Assembly: GCF_004122145.1 (NCBI RefSeq)
Contig: NZ_SBKQ01000003.1
Span: 186,001-250,000, forward strand
Direction: 5' to 3'
Length of the DNA stretch: 64,000 nt
Source: Flavobacterium piscinae
Lineage (GTDB): Bacteria; Bacteroidota; Bacteroidia; Flavobacteriales; Flavobacteriaceae
Position numbers and translations under genes: made by a program. Within the stretch, counting starts at the first letter, position 1. Each line of letters starts with the position of its first letter. Of this stretch, positions 8,243 to 16,218 are shown piece by piece. The notes under the pieces are model-generated. The model was not told the DNA's origin. It saw nothing but the letters and a program-made list of their open reading frames with translations, and made no database searches.

Positions 8243-10039
8243 ATGAAGAACATACGAAATTTTTGCATTATTGCTCACATTGACCACGGAAAAAGTACGC
8301 TAGCCGACCGATTGCTAAGTGCTACTCAAACCGTTACGGCTCGTGAGGAAAAGGCTCAGTTGCTGGATAACATGGATTTGGAGCGTGAACGTGGGATTAC
8401 GATTAAGAGTCACGCGATTCAGATGGAATATACCTACAAAGGCGAAAAATATATTTTGAATTTGATTGATACGCCGGGACACGTGGATTTTTCGTATGAA
8501 GTTTCGCGATCCATTGCCGCTTGTGAAGGAGCTTTATTGATTGTAGATGCGGCTCAAAGCATTCAGGCTCAAACGATTTCCAATTTATATTTGGCTTTGG
8601 AAAACGACTTGGAAATTATTCCGGTGTTGAACAAAGTGGATTTACCAAGTGCCAATCCGGAGGAAGTGAGCGACGATATCATTGATTTATTAGGCTGTGA
8701 TTTAGAAGATATTATTCATGCTTCGGGAAAAACCGGTTTTGGTGTGGAGAATATTTTAGCGGCAATTATCGAGAAAATTCCGCCACCAAAAGGGGAAAAA
8801 GAAGAACCGTTACAAGCGTTGATTTTTGACTCACATTACAATCCGTTTCGTGGTATTGAAGTTATTTTCCGTGTGAAAAACGGCGAGATTCGAAAAGGCC
8901 AGAAAATTAAATTTATGGCTACCGGCAAAGAATATTTTGCCGATGAAGTAGGTACGTTGAAGTTAAATCAAGTTCCGAAAGACGTCATTTCTACCGGTGA
9001 TGTAGGTTATTTGATTTCCGGAATTAAGGAAGCCAAAGAGGTAAAAGTGGGTGACACGATTACCGATGCCAAAAACCCAACGACCAATATGATTACCGGT
9101 TTTGAAAACGTAAAACCGATGGTTTTTGCCGGAATTTATCCGGTAGATACTGAAGATTTTGAAGACTTACGGGCTTCGATGGAGAAATTACAACTGAACG
9201 ATGCTTCTTTGGTCTTTGCTCCGGAAAGTTCAGCGGCTCTTGGTTTTGGTTTCCGTTGTGGATTCTTGGGAATGTTGCATTTAGAGATTATTCAGGAGCG
9301 TTTGGAGCGTGAATTCGACATGACGGTGATTACAACTGTTCCTAACGTTTCGTATTTGGCGTATACCAAAAAAGAACCGGATGTAGCTTTGATTGTAAAT
9401 AATCCTTCTGATTTACCGGAACCTTCAAAACTAGATCGAGTTGAAGAACCGTTTATCAAAGCTACCATCATCACGAAATCCGATTTTGTGGGGAACGTCA
9501 TGAGTTTGTGTATCGAAAAACGCGGAATCATTACTAATCAAACCTATTTGACTACAGAGCGAGTGGAGTTGAATTTTGATATGCCGTTGGCCGAAATTGT
9601 ATTTGATTTTTATGACCGTTTGAAAACGGTTTCCAAAGGATATGCTTCTTTTGATTACCACCCCATTGGGATGCGTGCTTCGAAATTGGTGAAATTGGAT
9701 GTGCTTTTGAATGCCAATCAAGTGGATGCTTTATCCGCTTTGATTCACGAAGACAATGCGTATAATATTGGTAAGAAAATGTGTGAAAAACTGCGGGAAT
9801 TGATTCCAAGACAACAGTTTGACATTCCTATTCAGGCGGCTATTGGAGCCAAAATCATTGCTCGTGAAACGATAAAAGCCTTACGTAAAGACGTTACAGC
9901 AAAATGTTATGGAGGAGATATTTCTCGTAAACGAAAACTGTTGGAAAAACAGAAAAAAGGGAAAAAGAGAATGCGTCAGGTGGGGAATGTAGAGATTCCG
10001 CAAGAAGCGTTTATGGCGGTGTTGAAGTTGAATGATTAG
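8243..10039 (+). CDS. lepA: Elongation factor 4 (LepA)
   Basis: A ribosome-associated GTPase that can back-translocate or remodel stalled ribosomes. At 598 residues it has the family length. GTPase motifs are [13 protein letters not shown] (G1), RGITIKS (G2), DTPGHVDF (G3) and NKVDLP (G4). The LepA-specific C-terminal domain ends with [24 protein letters not shown] in two adjoining parts, the hallmark that separates it from EF-G. It carries a long leader containing the structured RNA-like element, unlike most genes here, and is followed by a strong terminator. Confidence 0.97.
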   Translation: MKNIRNFCIIAHIDHGKSTLADRLLSATQTVTAREEKAQLLDNMDLERERGITIKSHAIQMEYTYKGEKYILNLIDTPGHVDFSYEVSRSIAACEGALLIVDAAQSIQAQTISNLYLALENDLEIIPVLNKVDLPSANPEEVSDDIIDLLGCDLEDIIHASGKTGFGVENILAAIIEKIPPPKGEKEEPLQALIFDSHYNPFRGIEVIFRVKNGEIRKGQKIKFMATGKEYFADEVGTLKLNQVPKDVISTGDVGYLISGIKEAKEVKVGDTITDAKNPTTNMITGFENVKPMVFAGIYPVDTEDFEDLRASMEKLQLNDASLVFAPESSAALGFGFRCGFLGMLHLEIIQERLEREFDMTVITTVPNVSYLAYTKKEPDVALIVNNPSDLPEPSKLDRVEEPFIKATIITKSDFVGNVMSLCIEKRGIITNQTYLTTERVELNFDMPLAEIVFDFYDRLKTVSKGYASFDYHPIGMRASKLVKLDVLLNANQVDALSALIHEDNAYNIGKKMCEKLRELIPRQQFDIPIQAAIGAKIIARETIKALRKDVTAKCYGGDISRKRKLLEKQKKGKKRMRQVGNVEIPQEAFMAVLKLND

Positions 10040-10071
10040 TAGAGATGCTGAGTGGCTGAGAAGTATATGAG

Positions 10072-10103
10072 AACCCAATGACGAGCGTTGTTGGGTTTTT
10101 TTA
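10072..10103 (+). terminator. Terminator after lepA
   Basis: Arms AACCCAA / TTGGGTT followed by a T-run on the plus strand, 33 nt past the lepA stop. Confidence 0.8.
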
Positions 10104-10128
10104 AATTCAATTATTTTCAAAACCTTCG

Positions 10129-10136
10129 TACCTTTG
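10129..10136 (+). promoter_or_regulatory. -7 promoter box of thiL
   Basis: TACCTTTG matches TAnnTTTG and lies 17 nt before the ATG, just after the lepA terminator. Confidence 0.6.
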
Positions 10137-10153
10137 TCTTTTGAAAAAAAACT

Positions 10154-11200
10154 ATGTTAGAAGAAAAATCACCTCAACGCACCTCCATTGCTCAATTGGG
10201 CGAATTTGGTTTAATTGACCATTTAACGAAGCATTTTGAAATCAATCAATCTTCCACCTTAAAAGGAATTGGTGATGATGCAGCTGTGTTGGATTTCAAG
10301 GATAAAAAAACCGTTGTTTCCACCGATTTATTAATCGAAGGCGTTCACTTTGATTTGGCGTATATGCCGTTAAAACATTTGGGCTACAAAGCTGTGGTGG
10401 CGAACGTTTCCGACATTTGTGCGATGAATGCAACGCCTACTCAAATAACGGTTTCCATTGCGGTTTCGAATCGATTTCCGCTCGAAGCGTTGGAAGAATT
10501 ATTTGCCGGAATTACACTTGCTTCAAAACACTATAAGGTAGATGTGATTGGTGGCGATACCACTTCGTCTCAAAAAGGATTGATCATTTCCATTACCGCA
10601 TTAGGCGAAGCGAATGCTGAAGATATTGTGTATCGAAGCGGAGCCGCAGCAAACGATTTGTTAGTGGTAACCGGCGATATCGGTGCGGCCTACATGGGTT
10701 TGCAAGTCTTAGAACGCGAAAAGCAAGTTTTCCAGGTGAATCCCAACAACCAACCGGATTTGGATAATTATACCTATTTAATCGAAAGACAGTTGAAGCC
10801 CGAAGCTCGAAAAGACATCAAAGAATTACTCGAAAAACTGGAAGTAAAACCTACTTCGATGATTGATATTTCCGACGGACTTTCCTCTGAAATCATGCAT
10901 TTATGTAAGCAATCTAACGTAGGTTGTACGATTTACGAAGAAAAATTACCATTAGATCCTCAGTTGATTTCGGTATGTGAAGAATTCAACATCGACAGCA
11001 CTACAGTAGCCATTAACGGCGGTGAAGATTACGAATTGTTATTTACGATAGCTTTGGAAGACTTCGATAAAATCAAAGCCAATCCAAACTTAACTGTAAT
11101 TGGTCACATGGTAAAAGAAAGTGAAGGCAAACATTTAGTCACTAGAGCCAATCAAAAAATAGAACTCAAAGCCAGAGGCTGGAATGCCTTAGCAGAATAA
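10154..11200 (+). CDS. thiL: Thiamine-monophosphate kinase
   Basis: Phosphorylates thiamine monophosphate to the cofactor thiamine diphosphate. The 348-residue protein has the AIR-synthase fold: GIGDDAAVLD near residue 40, STDLLIEGVHFD near 56-67 (Mg/ATP and substrate binding), VIGGDTTSS near 132 and MIDISDGLSSE near 236. The end ...HLVTRANQKIELKARGWNAL fits the family C-terminus. It is a single-gene unit between its own promoter and a symmetrical terminator. No other thiamine genes are nearby. Confidence 0.93.
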   Translation: MLEEKSPQRTSIAQLGEFGLIDHLTKHFEINQSSTLKGIGDDAAVLDFKDKKTVVSTDLLIEGVHFDLAYMPLKHLGYKAVVANVSDICAMNATPTQITVSIAVSNRFPLEALEELFAGITLASKHYKVDVIGGDTTSSQKGLIISITALGEANAEDIVYRSGAAANDLLVVTGDIGAAYMGLQVLEREKQVFQVNPNNQPDLDNYTYLIERQLKPEARKDIKELLEKLEVKPTSMIDISDGLSSEIMHLCKQSNVGCTIYEEKLPLDPQLISVCEEFNIDSTTVAINGGEDYELLFTIALEDFDKIKANPNLTVIGHMVKESEGKHLVTRANQKIELKARGWNALAE

Positions 11201-11201
11201 T

Positions 11202-11235
11202 AAAAAAAGCGATAGTTGGGGCTATCGCTTTTTTT
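11202..11235. terminator. Bidirectional terminator after thiL
   Basis: Perfect 14-bp arms (A-run plus GCGATAG / CTATCGC plus T-run) around a 6-nt loop. It ends thiL and could also end a minus-strand transcript. A close relative of this hairpin recurs at 11546-11573. Confidence 0.85.
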
Positions 11236-11277
11236 ATCTAAACTTTCAAAAACACAGTAGCTTTTTTATGAAATAAA

Positions 11278-11307
11278 CCTTTGTTGGGGCAAAAGGGTGG
11301 TATTTTA
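11278..11307 (+). repeat. Degenerate relative of the 45-kb small-RNA unit (A)
   Basis: Contains TTTGTTGGGGCAAAAGGGTGG, comparable to the conserved TTTGGGGCAAAAGGGTGG core of the unit near 45480. It lacks the terminator hairpin and the promoter box, so it is probably not a working copy. Confidence 0.45.
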
Positions 11308-11545
11308 ATTCGATTTGGCTACTCAGAACGTCCTTGGGTCAATATTTTAATTATGAATAATTACTTCGTTATTGATGATGTAAAGATATAGCGACCTACT
11401 AGAAATTTAAATACGGTTTTACTCAGAATGTGTTACGGGTTTCTGCCTTTTTCATTGTGGTTTCCCGTAAACTTGATGTAACCGCAAATTCGCAAATTAA
11501 ATGTTAGGTTTTAATTCATTGGTTTTTACTAGCTCATTAAAACAA

Positions 11546-11573
11546 AAAAGCGATAGTTTGGGGCCTATCGCTC
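11546..11573. terminator. Hairpin related to the thiL terminator
   Basis: Arms AGCGATAG / CTATCGCT around TTTGGGGC. On the minus strand a T-run follows (TTTTTTGTTTT); on the plus strand the tail is poorer. It is best read as the end of a minus-strand transcript. Confidence 0.6.
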
Positions 11574-11590
11574 TTTAGATTTTTTGAGTT

Positions 11591-11640
11591 CCGATTAGTA
11601 GGTTAAGTCTTTGGGGACTTACAAAAGGGTGGTATTTTTT
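11591..11640 (+). repeat. Degenerate relative of the 45-kb small-RNA unit (B)
   Basis: Shares ATTAGTAGGTTAAGT with the unit at 45661-45735 (read on its minus strand) and then TTTGGGG and CAAAAGGGTGG. The order of blocks is the same. The promoter box and terminator stem are not preserved. Confidence 0.55.
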
Positions 11641-11795
11641 CGGTTTACTCTTCTTTCGTTCCTAGGTTACTCAGAAACTTCAGTATGTTCACTAACTCGA
11701 TGTAAAAGTAGTTTGATTTTCAGACAATTAGTTACGGTTAACCGCAAAATTCATTGTGGTTTCCTGCCAATTTTAGTACGGTTTTGTGTATTAAA

Positions 11796-11820
11796 AAAGG
11801 GTTGACTAAATCAACCCTTT
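11796..11820 (-). terminator. Terminator overlapping the response regulator stop codon
   Basis: Arms AAAGGGTTGA / TCAACCCTTT around CTAAA, with a T-run on the minus strand. The upstream arm and loop include the last codons and the stop codon of the regulator gene. Confidence 0.8.
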
Positions 11821-12471
11821 GTTTTTTGCTTCGGTAATCAGTTCGATATCACTACTTCCTTTAACGCCTAAAATTTCTTTTAAATTGAGCTTTCGCTTTT
11901 CAATGGCACTTAAGGAAAGTGGCACATAGCTCGGTAAATCTTTGGTTTTTATTCCTTTTGATAAATGGTATAAAATCTGTTTATCAAACTCATCTACCTG
12001 TAAATTTTCATATTGTGATTGACTCACGAACTTCACTACGGTTTGGCTGTAGTAATTGTCGTTGTTTAGAATTTTATCAAACGCATTCAATAACTCATCA
12101 AAGGTTAAATCGTTCTTTATGATTAATCCGTTAGGGTTAATTTCTTTAATAATGGTATTGATTTTAATTAATTCGGTATGCATGGTGAGCAAAATAATTT
12201 TGCAGTCCGGCATGAGTTTACGAAGTAATTTAGCCAAATCTTCACCTGACATAATCCCTTTTTCCTCATAAGGCGGCATACTAATGTCTAAAAATGCAAT
12301 GTCAAATGCCTGGGTGGCCGTTGTAATGGTTTCATACGCCGTTTTACAATTATTGGCTTGTGTGGTCGTATATTCAAACGAATTAGCACTGTAGCTTTTT
12401 AAAGCATTTTTATAGGCTTCGATGATAAACGGATGATCATCCACAATAACAATTTGGTAATTTTTTGACAT
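11806..12471 (-). CDS. NarL/LuxR-family response regulator
   Basis: A 221-residue DNA-binding regulator. The receiver domain (about 1-130) has the acidic pair D11-D12 in VIVDDHPFI, the phospho-acceptor D62 in AFLDISMPP, the Thr of LLTMH and the Lys of IIKND. The C-terminal part (about 155-221) is a helix-turn-helix with the spacing of LuxR-type domains (ILYHLSKGIKTKDLPSYVPLSLSAIEKRK). The TPR sensor kinase directly upstream is the likely partner. The two genes have separate promoters and are split by a terminator, so they may be expressed at different levels. Confidence 0.88.
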   Translation of the reverse strand: MSKNYQIVIVDDHPFIIEAYKNALKSYSANSFEYTTTQANNCKTAYETITTATQAFDIAFLDISMPPYEEKGIMSGEDLAKLLRKLMPDCKIILLTMHTELIKINTIIKEINPNGLIIKNDLTFDELLNAFDKILNNDNYYSQTVVKFVSQSQYENLQVDEFDKQILYHLSKGIKTKDLPSYVPLSLSAIEKRKLNLKEILGVKGSSDIELITEAKNKGLI

Positions 12472-12511
12472 GATTTAGTTGTTGGTTGTCTATTTGGTTG
12501 AAAATAACAGT

Positions 12512-12519
12512 CAAATATA
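12512..12519 (-). promoter_or_regulatory. -7 promoter box of the response regulator gene
   Basis: TATATTTG on the minus strand, 40 nt upstream of the ATG and just after the kinase terminator, so the regulator has its own promoter. Confidence 0.6.
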
Positions 12520-12529
12520 AAAAAGAAAA

Positions 12530-12556
12530 AACACTTTTGATAAATTCAAAAGTGTT
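12530..12556 (-). terminator. Terminator of the sensor kinase gene
   Basis: Arms ACACTTTTGA / TCAAAAGTGT with a 5-nt loop; the minus strand continues with two T-runs. Confidence 0.75.
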
Positions 12557-12566
12557 TGTTTTAAAA

Positions 12567-14600
12567 TTATTTTTTAAACGGCAAGTCAATCGTAATTCTT
12601 GTACCTTTCCCCGGATTAGATTTTAGTTCAAAAGTTCCTTTGCAGGTTTGCACTCGGGAAGTGATATTTTGAAGACCAATCCCTTTGCTTTTTTTCGACA
12701 CATCAAATCCAATTCCGTCATCTATAATAGTAACATGTAAATGTTCGGCATCTTTTAACAAGTTTACTGAAACATTTTTTGCTTTGGCGTATTTATTGAT
12801 GTTTTGCAATGATTCTTGAATGATTCGGTAAAGATTAATTTTTAAATCATTATCCACCTTATCCCATTTAATGGCTTGGTCAATTGAATATTTCAAATCG
12901 GTTGCTTCGGAAAGATTTTTTTGTTCTTCAAACAAATTGGTTAAAATAGCAACAAAATTATTGATTAACGCAAATTTTTCACGGCTAAGCTCGTGCGAAA
13001 TTTCACGAATATCTTGTTCAATGAACTTTAGCTCCGATATGTAATGATTTCTGCCGGCAATGGCAAGTTCATCATTTTTTTTATTTAAACTGTCTAAATT
13101 GAGTCGTGCTCCAAACAAACGCCCCAGCACTCCATCATGCAATTCCTGACCAATGCGTTGTTTTTCTTTTAAAACCACTTCGTCCATCTTCTTTTGCTGG
13201 CTAAGCATCATACTATAAATTTCTTCATTCGCCTTTTGTTGTTCTTCCCGCAATCGAAAGTATTTATTTCTACTCCGTTGGTCACGTATAATATAAAGAA
13301 GTACCACAATAAAAACCGCCAATAAAGCAAAAAGAATAATATTGCGGTTTTGAGCTGCTAATTGCTCTTTTTGTCGTTTGATTTCATCGGTTTCGTATTC
13401 AATGCGTGCGAATTTTTCAGAAACTTGACGTTCTCCTTGAAATAAACTGTCTGTTAACTTAACGTATTCTTTCGCAAAAATACTTTGGTTTTCCGGTTCA
13501 ACTGTGTTAAGTTGATCTATGGCTGAAAGTTGCAGATTAATAATATTTGTTTGCTTTGCTAATTTATAGGCTTCTTCTGCATATTGCTTTGCACTATCTA
13601 AAACACCCTTTTTTTCATAATATTCTGATAAATTTATACGGCTGTTTACAATTTCAGGGACAAGTTGAAGTTCTTCACGTATTTTTAAGGATTCATAAAA
13701 ATCATTAGGTAAATTAGAAAAATCACCAAGTCTTAATTTTGCTTTTGCTTTGTTATCTAATATTGTTGCATACAAAGCCGGGTACTCTTGTAATAAATCC
13801 GGCTCTTGAATAGCTTGATTAAAATAAGATAAAGCTTCTCTGTAATTACTTGTTTTTAAATTAATCCAGCCTAAATTATTTAATGAAACTGCCATTGTTT
13901 GGTAAGAACCAAAATTTATTAATTGTTCTTCACTGGCTATTTTAAAGGCTTTTTGAAAATATTCTTTCGCTTTTTCATAATCTTTTATATCCAAACAAGT
14001 TATTCCTAATATATTATAAGCCTCGTATTCTAAAAGTTTATTATTCTCTAATCGAATATAAGTTAAAGCCAAAACAGCCGATTTCTCACTACCCAAGTAA
14101 TCTCTAACCTTGTGTTTAGCTGTAGCCATTTTTACATGCATACGGCCAATCCCAATATTGTCTTTGATTCCAAAATATATTTTTTCTGCATTTTGAAAAT
14201 TGATAACCGCACTATCCATCACGACATTATCGGCATAATATTCTCCTAAGTAAGTATAGGCTCTAGCAAGATAAAACGAATCTTTAGCTTGAATCGCTTC
14301 ATCTATGAGTTCTAAAACTGTATTTTTAAACTCTTGCTTTTTTCCAATGTTATCATAAATAAAAGCAACATAAATTTTATTTTTAAAATAAACTGAATCT
14401 CTTGGAAGTGTTTTAATTAAGTCCTGAGCTTTATTTAATGATTGGACTACTTCATTCTCTGGCAATTCAAAATTATGTGCGTTTTGAATATAATATTGAA
14501 TACTGTCCTGAATCGCACTGTTATTTTCTTTTGTCGAAGAAATATTATTACAGGCAAACACAGAAATTAGTATAATAGTAAAAACAAAAAATCTTTTCAA
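12567..14600 (-). CDS. TPR sensor histidine kinase with lipobox
   Basis: A 677-residue membrane kinase. It starts with a lipoprotein-type signal (lipobox FA-C17), then about 370 residues of TPR-like helical repeats (for example YEKAKEYFQKAFKIA and YREALSYFNQAIQ), one transmembrane helix at about 421-438, a coiled-coil linker, a HisKA_3 domain with the phospho-histidine H488 in RIGQELHDGVLGRLFG, and a HATPase domain with IIDDGIGFD and GIGLQNI near the end. This places the TPR part outside the cytoplasm. The start codon is TTG; no ATG or GTG fits upstream of the signal peptide before an in-frame stop. It belongs with the NarL-type regulator downstream. The ligand is unknown; the adjacent secreted repeat peptide is a candidate by position only. 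Confidence 0.88.
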   Translation of the reverse strand: MKRFFVFTIILISVFACNNISSTKENNSAIQDSIQYYIQNAHNFELPENEVVQSLNKAQDLIKTLPRDSVYFKNKIYVAFIYDNIGKKQEFKNTVLELIDEAIQAKDSFYLARAYTYLGEYYADNVVMDSAVINFQNAEKIYFGIKDNIGIGRMHVKMATAKHKVRDYLGSEKSAVLALTYIRLENNKLLEYEAYNILGITCLDIKDYEKAKEYFQKAFKIASEEQLINFGSYQTMAVSLNNLGWINLKTSNYREALSYFNQAIQEPDLLQEYPALYATILDNKAKAKLRLGDFSNLPNDFYESLKIREELQLVPEIVNSRINLSEYYEKKGVLDSAKQYAEEAYKLAKQTNIINLQLSAIDQLNTVEPENQSIFAKEYVKLTDSLFQGERQVSEKFARIEYETDEIKRQKEQLAAQNRNIILFALLAVFIVVLLYIIRDQRSRNKYFRLREEQQKANEEIYSMMLSQQKKMDEVVLKEKQRIGQELHDGVLGRLFGARLNLDSLNKKNDELAIAGRNHYISELKFIEQDIREISHELSREKFALINNFVAILTNLFEEQKNLSEATDLKYSIDQAIKWDKVDNDLKINLYRIIQESLQNINKYAKAKNVSVNLLKDAEHLHVTIIDDGIGFDVSKKSKGIGLQNITSRVQTCKGTFELKSNPGKGTRITIDLPFKK

Positions 14601-14618
14601 TACTTCTGATATTTACAT

Positions 14619-14626
14619 CAAAAATA
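14619..14626 (-). promoter_or_regulatory. -7 promoter box of the sensor kinase gene
   Basis: TATTTTTG on the minus strand, 18 nt upstream of the TTG start. It supports the TTG as the true start. Confidence 0.55.
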
Positions 14627-14652
14627 TTAAAAAGATTTATATATTGTAGAAA

Positions 14653-14678
14653 ATAATTCTCTAATGTAGAGAAATTAT
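14653..14678 (-). terminator. Inverted repeat after the repeat-peptide gene
   Basis: Arms ATAATTCTCTA / TAGAGAAATTAT (one bulge) around ATG, 14 nt past the peptide stop codon. A weak T-rich tail follows on the minus strand. It could be the peptide gene's terminator or a regulator site for the kinase promoter next to it. Confidence 0.5.
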
Positions 14679-14691
14679 ATACTTATTTTAA

Positions 14692-14889
14692 TTATTGGAT
14701 AACTAAAGCTCTTTTACCTCCTGTTACAGCTGATCCATCTCCATTCTCAGACATTTGGATAACCAATGCTCTTTTACCTCCTGTTACAGCAGATCCATCT
14801 CCATTTTCAGATGTAGAATTTACTGATAAATCAGATGAAGATACTGAAACAAACATAAAAAGTCCTAATAATGCGAATAAAGTTTTCAT
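14692..14889 (-). CDS. Small secreted peptide with two identical 19-residue repeats
   Basis: A 65-residue product from the ATG at 14887-14889: signal peptide (MKTLFALLGLFMFVSVSSS), a short spacer, then SENGDGSAVTGGKRALVIQ twice in tandem to the C-terminus. I reject the longer in-frame start at 14985 because its extra residues are highly charged and would bury the signal peptide. The repeat DNA differs at four synonymous positions while the 19 residues are identical, so the peptide itself seems to be under selection. Each repeat holds a Gly-Gly and a Lys-Arg, possible processing sites. No peptidase or exporter is adjacent. It lies between a sensor kinase and a LytTR regulator. I do not recognise the family. 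Confidence 0.72.
   Translation of the reverse strand: MKTLFALLGLFMFVSVSSSDLSVNSTSENGDGSAVTGGKRALVIQMSENGDGSAVTGGKRALVIQ
14695..14814 (-). repeat. Tandem 60-bp repeat inside the peptide gene
   Basis: Two adjacent 60-bp units (14695-14754 and 14755-14814). They encode the same 19 residues and differ in the first codon (ATG versus ACA) and at four synonymous sites. Confidence 0.9.
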
Positions 14890-15104
14890 AATGTTGTGAT
14901 ATTTAGTTATGATTTGAATTTCTTTTTTTTTGAGTGAATTTCTAATACTGTATATTGTATTTTTATTTGTATCACGTGGAGACAATCATTCACGGTGTAA
15001 AAGTATAGTGCATATCACGCACAGCCAATAAAATCAAGGGATGATTGGTAGATGGTGTTCGTTTGATTGTGGATTAAGCTAAAATACTGGTGAAATAACT
15101 CTTT

Positions 15105-16217
15105 TTAGATGTCTTTGAATTCAGAGCCTGCTAATTGGGCTATTATTTGCTCTACATTCTCTTTGTAGCTCTTGGAAAACGGGAGTTGTGTCTTCGAATT
15201 TTTGATGTAACAAACCGTGTTTCCGGTATGAATTCGGGAAACATAGTTTTTATTCACAATATAACTATTGTGTATCCTAAAGAAGTAGGAAGGAAGATTT
15301 TCTTCAAAATATTTTAAAGTTTTAAATGCTGTAATTACCTCCCCGTTATTTAATGTAATATCGGTGGAATTATTATCCGCTTTTAGAAAAGCAATTTCGT
15401 CTAATTCTAAAAAGCGATAATCGCCGTATGATTTGATGCAAATTAAATTACGATGTACTTCCTCATTTGAAACAATCGTTTTAGGAGCATCTAATGTGAT
15501 GTTTTTAATTTCGGAAAGTAAAGGTTCTAAATCTACTGACGAATTTTCTTTAGGAAGAGCCTCTTCTAACTTTTCAATGATTTGAGAAGTAATCGCGTCA
15601 GAATCAAACGTTGGCTTTTGTTGATTGGCTATTTCTAAAATAGCTTCCTTTAAACCGGATAGTTCTGTTTTCAGTAATGTAATTAATTCCTCGTTCACCG
15701 AATTTACTTGAACATACTCCGGTTGAATCGAAATTAATTCTCTTGCTAAATTGTCATTTTCTTGAACCTCTAATTTTGGTTCTACAACTTTAAACTCGGA
15801 AATTTTTCTAGGCTCAGGATTTAACCGGATGACAGGAGTATCGTTGTTTTTTTCAAAACGCAATAAGGCTTTGCGAACATCTGATTCAGCAAATGGCTTT
15901 ACTAAAAAATCCAGCACATCATACTTCACCGCTTCAAACGCTTTGCTTGTATCGTGTGAAATCGCAATAATTTTTGGAATCTTCTTTAAAAAACGATGTA
16001 ATTCGTTAATTAGCAAAAGAGAAAGGTTGGAATTGGCAGAAAGTGGATTAATCTCTAAAAAAACAAAATCCGGTTGATATTCTAAAATGGCATTTAATCC
16101 ATCCTCATAATTGGTCGCAGTAGCCATAAGCTGAAAATTTGAAAACCCTTCCATCACGGCTTGGATTTTCAAAATGCTTTTGCTATCATCGTCAAGAATG
16201 AGGTAAGAATGCATCAT
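15105..16217 (-). CDS. LytTR-family regulator with atypical receiver
   Basis: A 370-residue regulator: receiver-like domain (about 1-120), a long linker (about 125-250) with helical and acidic stretches, and a LytTR DNA-binding domain (about 255-365; FLKADNNSTDITLNNG, FFRIHNSYIVNKNYV). In the receiver the acidic triad D9-D11, S87 and K107 are present, but the phospho-acceptor position holds Glu (E55 in FVFLEINP) instead of Asp. Typical LytTR regulators are near 240 residues, so the linker is unusually long. ATG codons at 16217 and 16214 are both possible starts. No LytS-type kinase is adjacent. The mRNA leader can fold right up to the start codon. Confidence 0.88.
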   Translation of the reverse strand: MMHSYLILDDDSKSILKIQAVMEGFSNFQLMATATNYEDGLNAILEYQPDFVFLEINPLSANSNLSLLLINELHRFLKKIPKIIAISHDTSKAFEAVKYDVLDFLVKPFAESDVRKALLRFEKNNDTPVIRLNPEPRKISEFKVVEPKLEVQENDNLARELISIQPEYVQVNSVNEELITLLKTELSGLKEAILEIANQQKPTFDSDAITSQIIEKLEEALPKENSSVDLEPLLSEIKNITLDAPKTIVSNEEVHRNLICIKSYGDYRFLELDEIAFLKADNNSTDITLNNGEVITAFKTLKYFEENLPSYFFRIHNSYIVNKNYVSRIHTGNTVCYIKNSKTQLPFSKSYKENVEQIIAQLAGSEFKDI

Positions 16218-16218
16218 A

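Larger units (their letters stand above)
11236..11795. other. Gene-free stretch with a diverged duplicated unit
   Basis: No credible protein-coding frame is present. Two copies of one unit can be traced by shared blocks in the same order: the GCGATAG hairpin (11204 and 11546), CAAAAGGGTGGTATTTT (11290 and 11622), TACTCAGAA (11320 and 11668), GATGTAAA (11377 and 11699) and TTCATTGTGGTTTCC (11451 and 11750). The period is about 300-350 bp. The hairpins read as good terminators on the minus strand. Parts match the small-RNA units near 45.5 kb. It could hold two diverged non-coding RNAs or their remnants. Confidence 0.6.

Noticed and set aside
11611..11805. 64-codon open frame in the 11-kb gap
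   Set aside because: Begins with TTG, lies across the duplicated non-coding blocks, runs into the terminator of the opposite gene and has no protein-like features.
14695..14814. Start of a CRISPR or minisatellite array
   Set aside because: Only two units, directly adjacent without spacers, and in frame with selection on the encoded residues.
14692..14889. Double-glycine bacteriocin leader
   Set aside because: The Gly-Gly lies in the repeats after a normal signal peptide, and no peptidase-containing ABC exporter or immunity gene is nearby.
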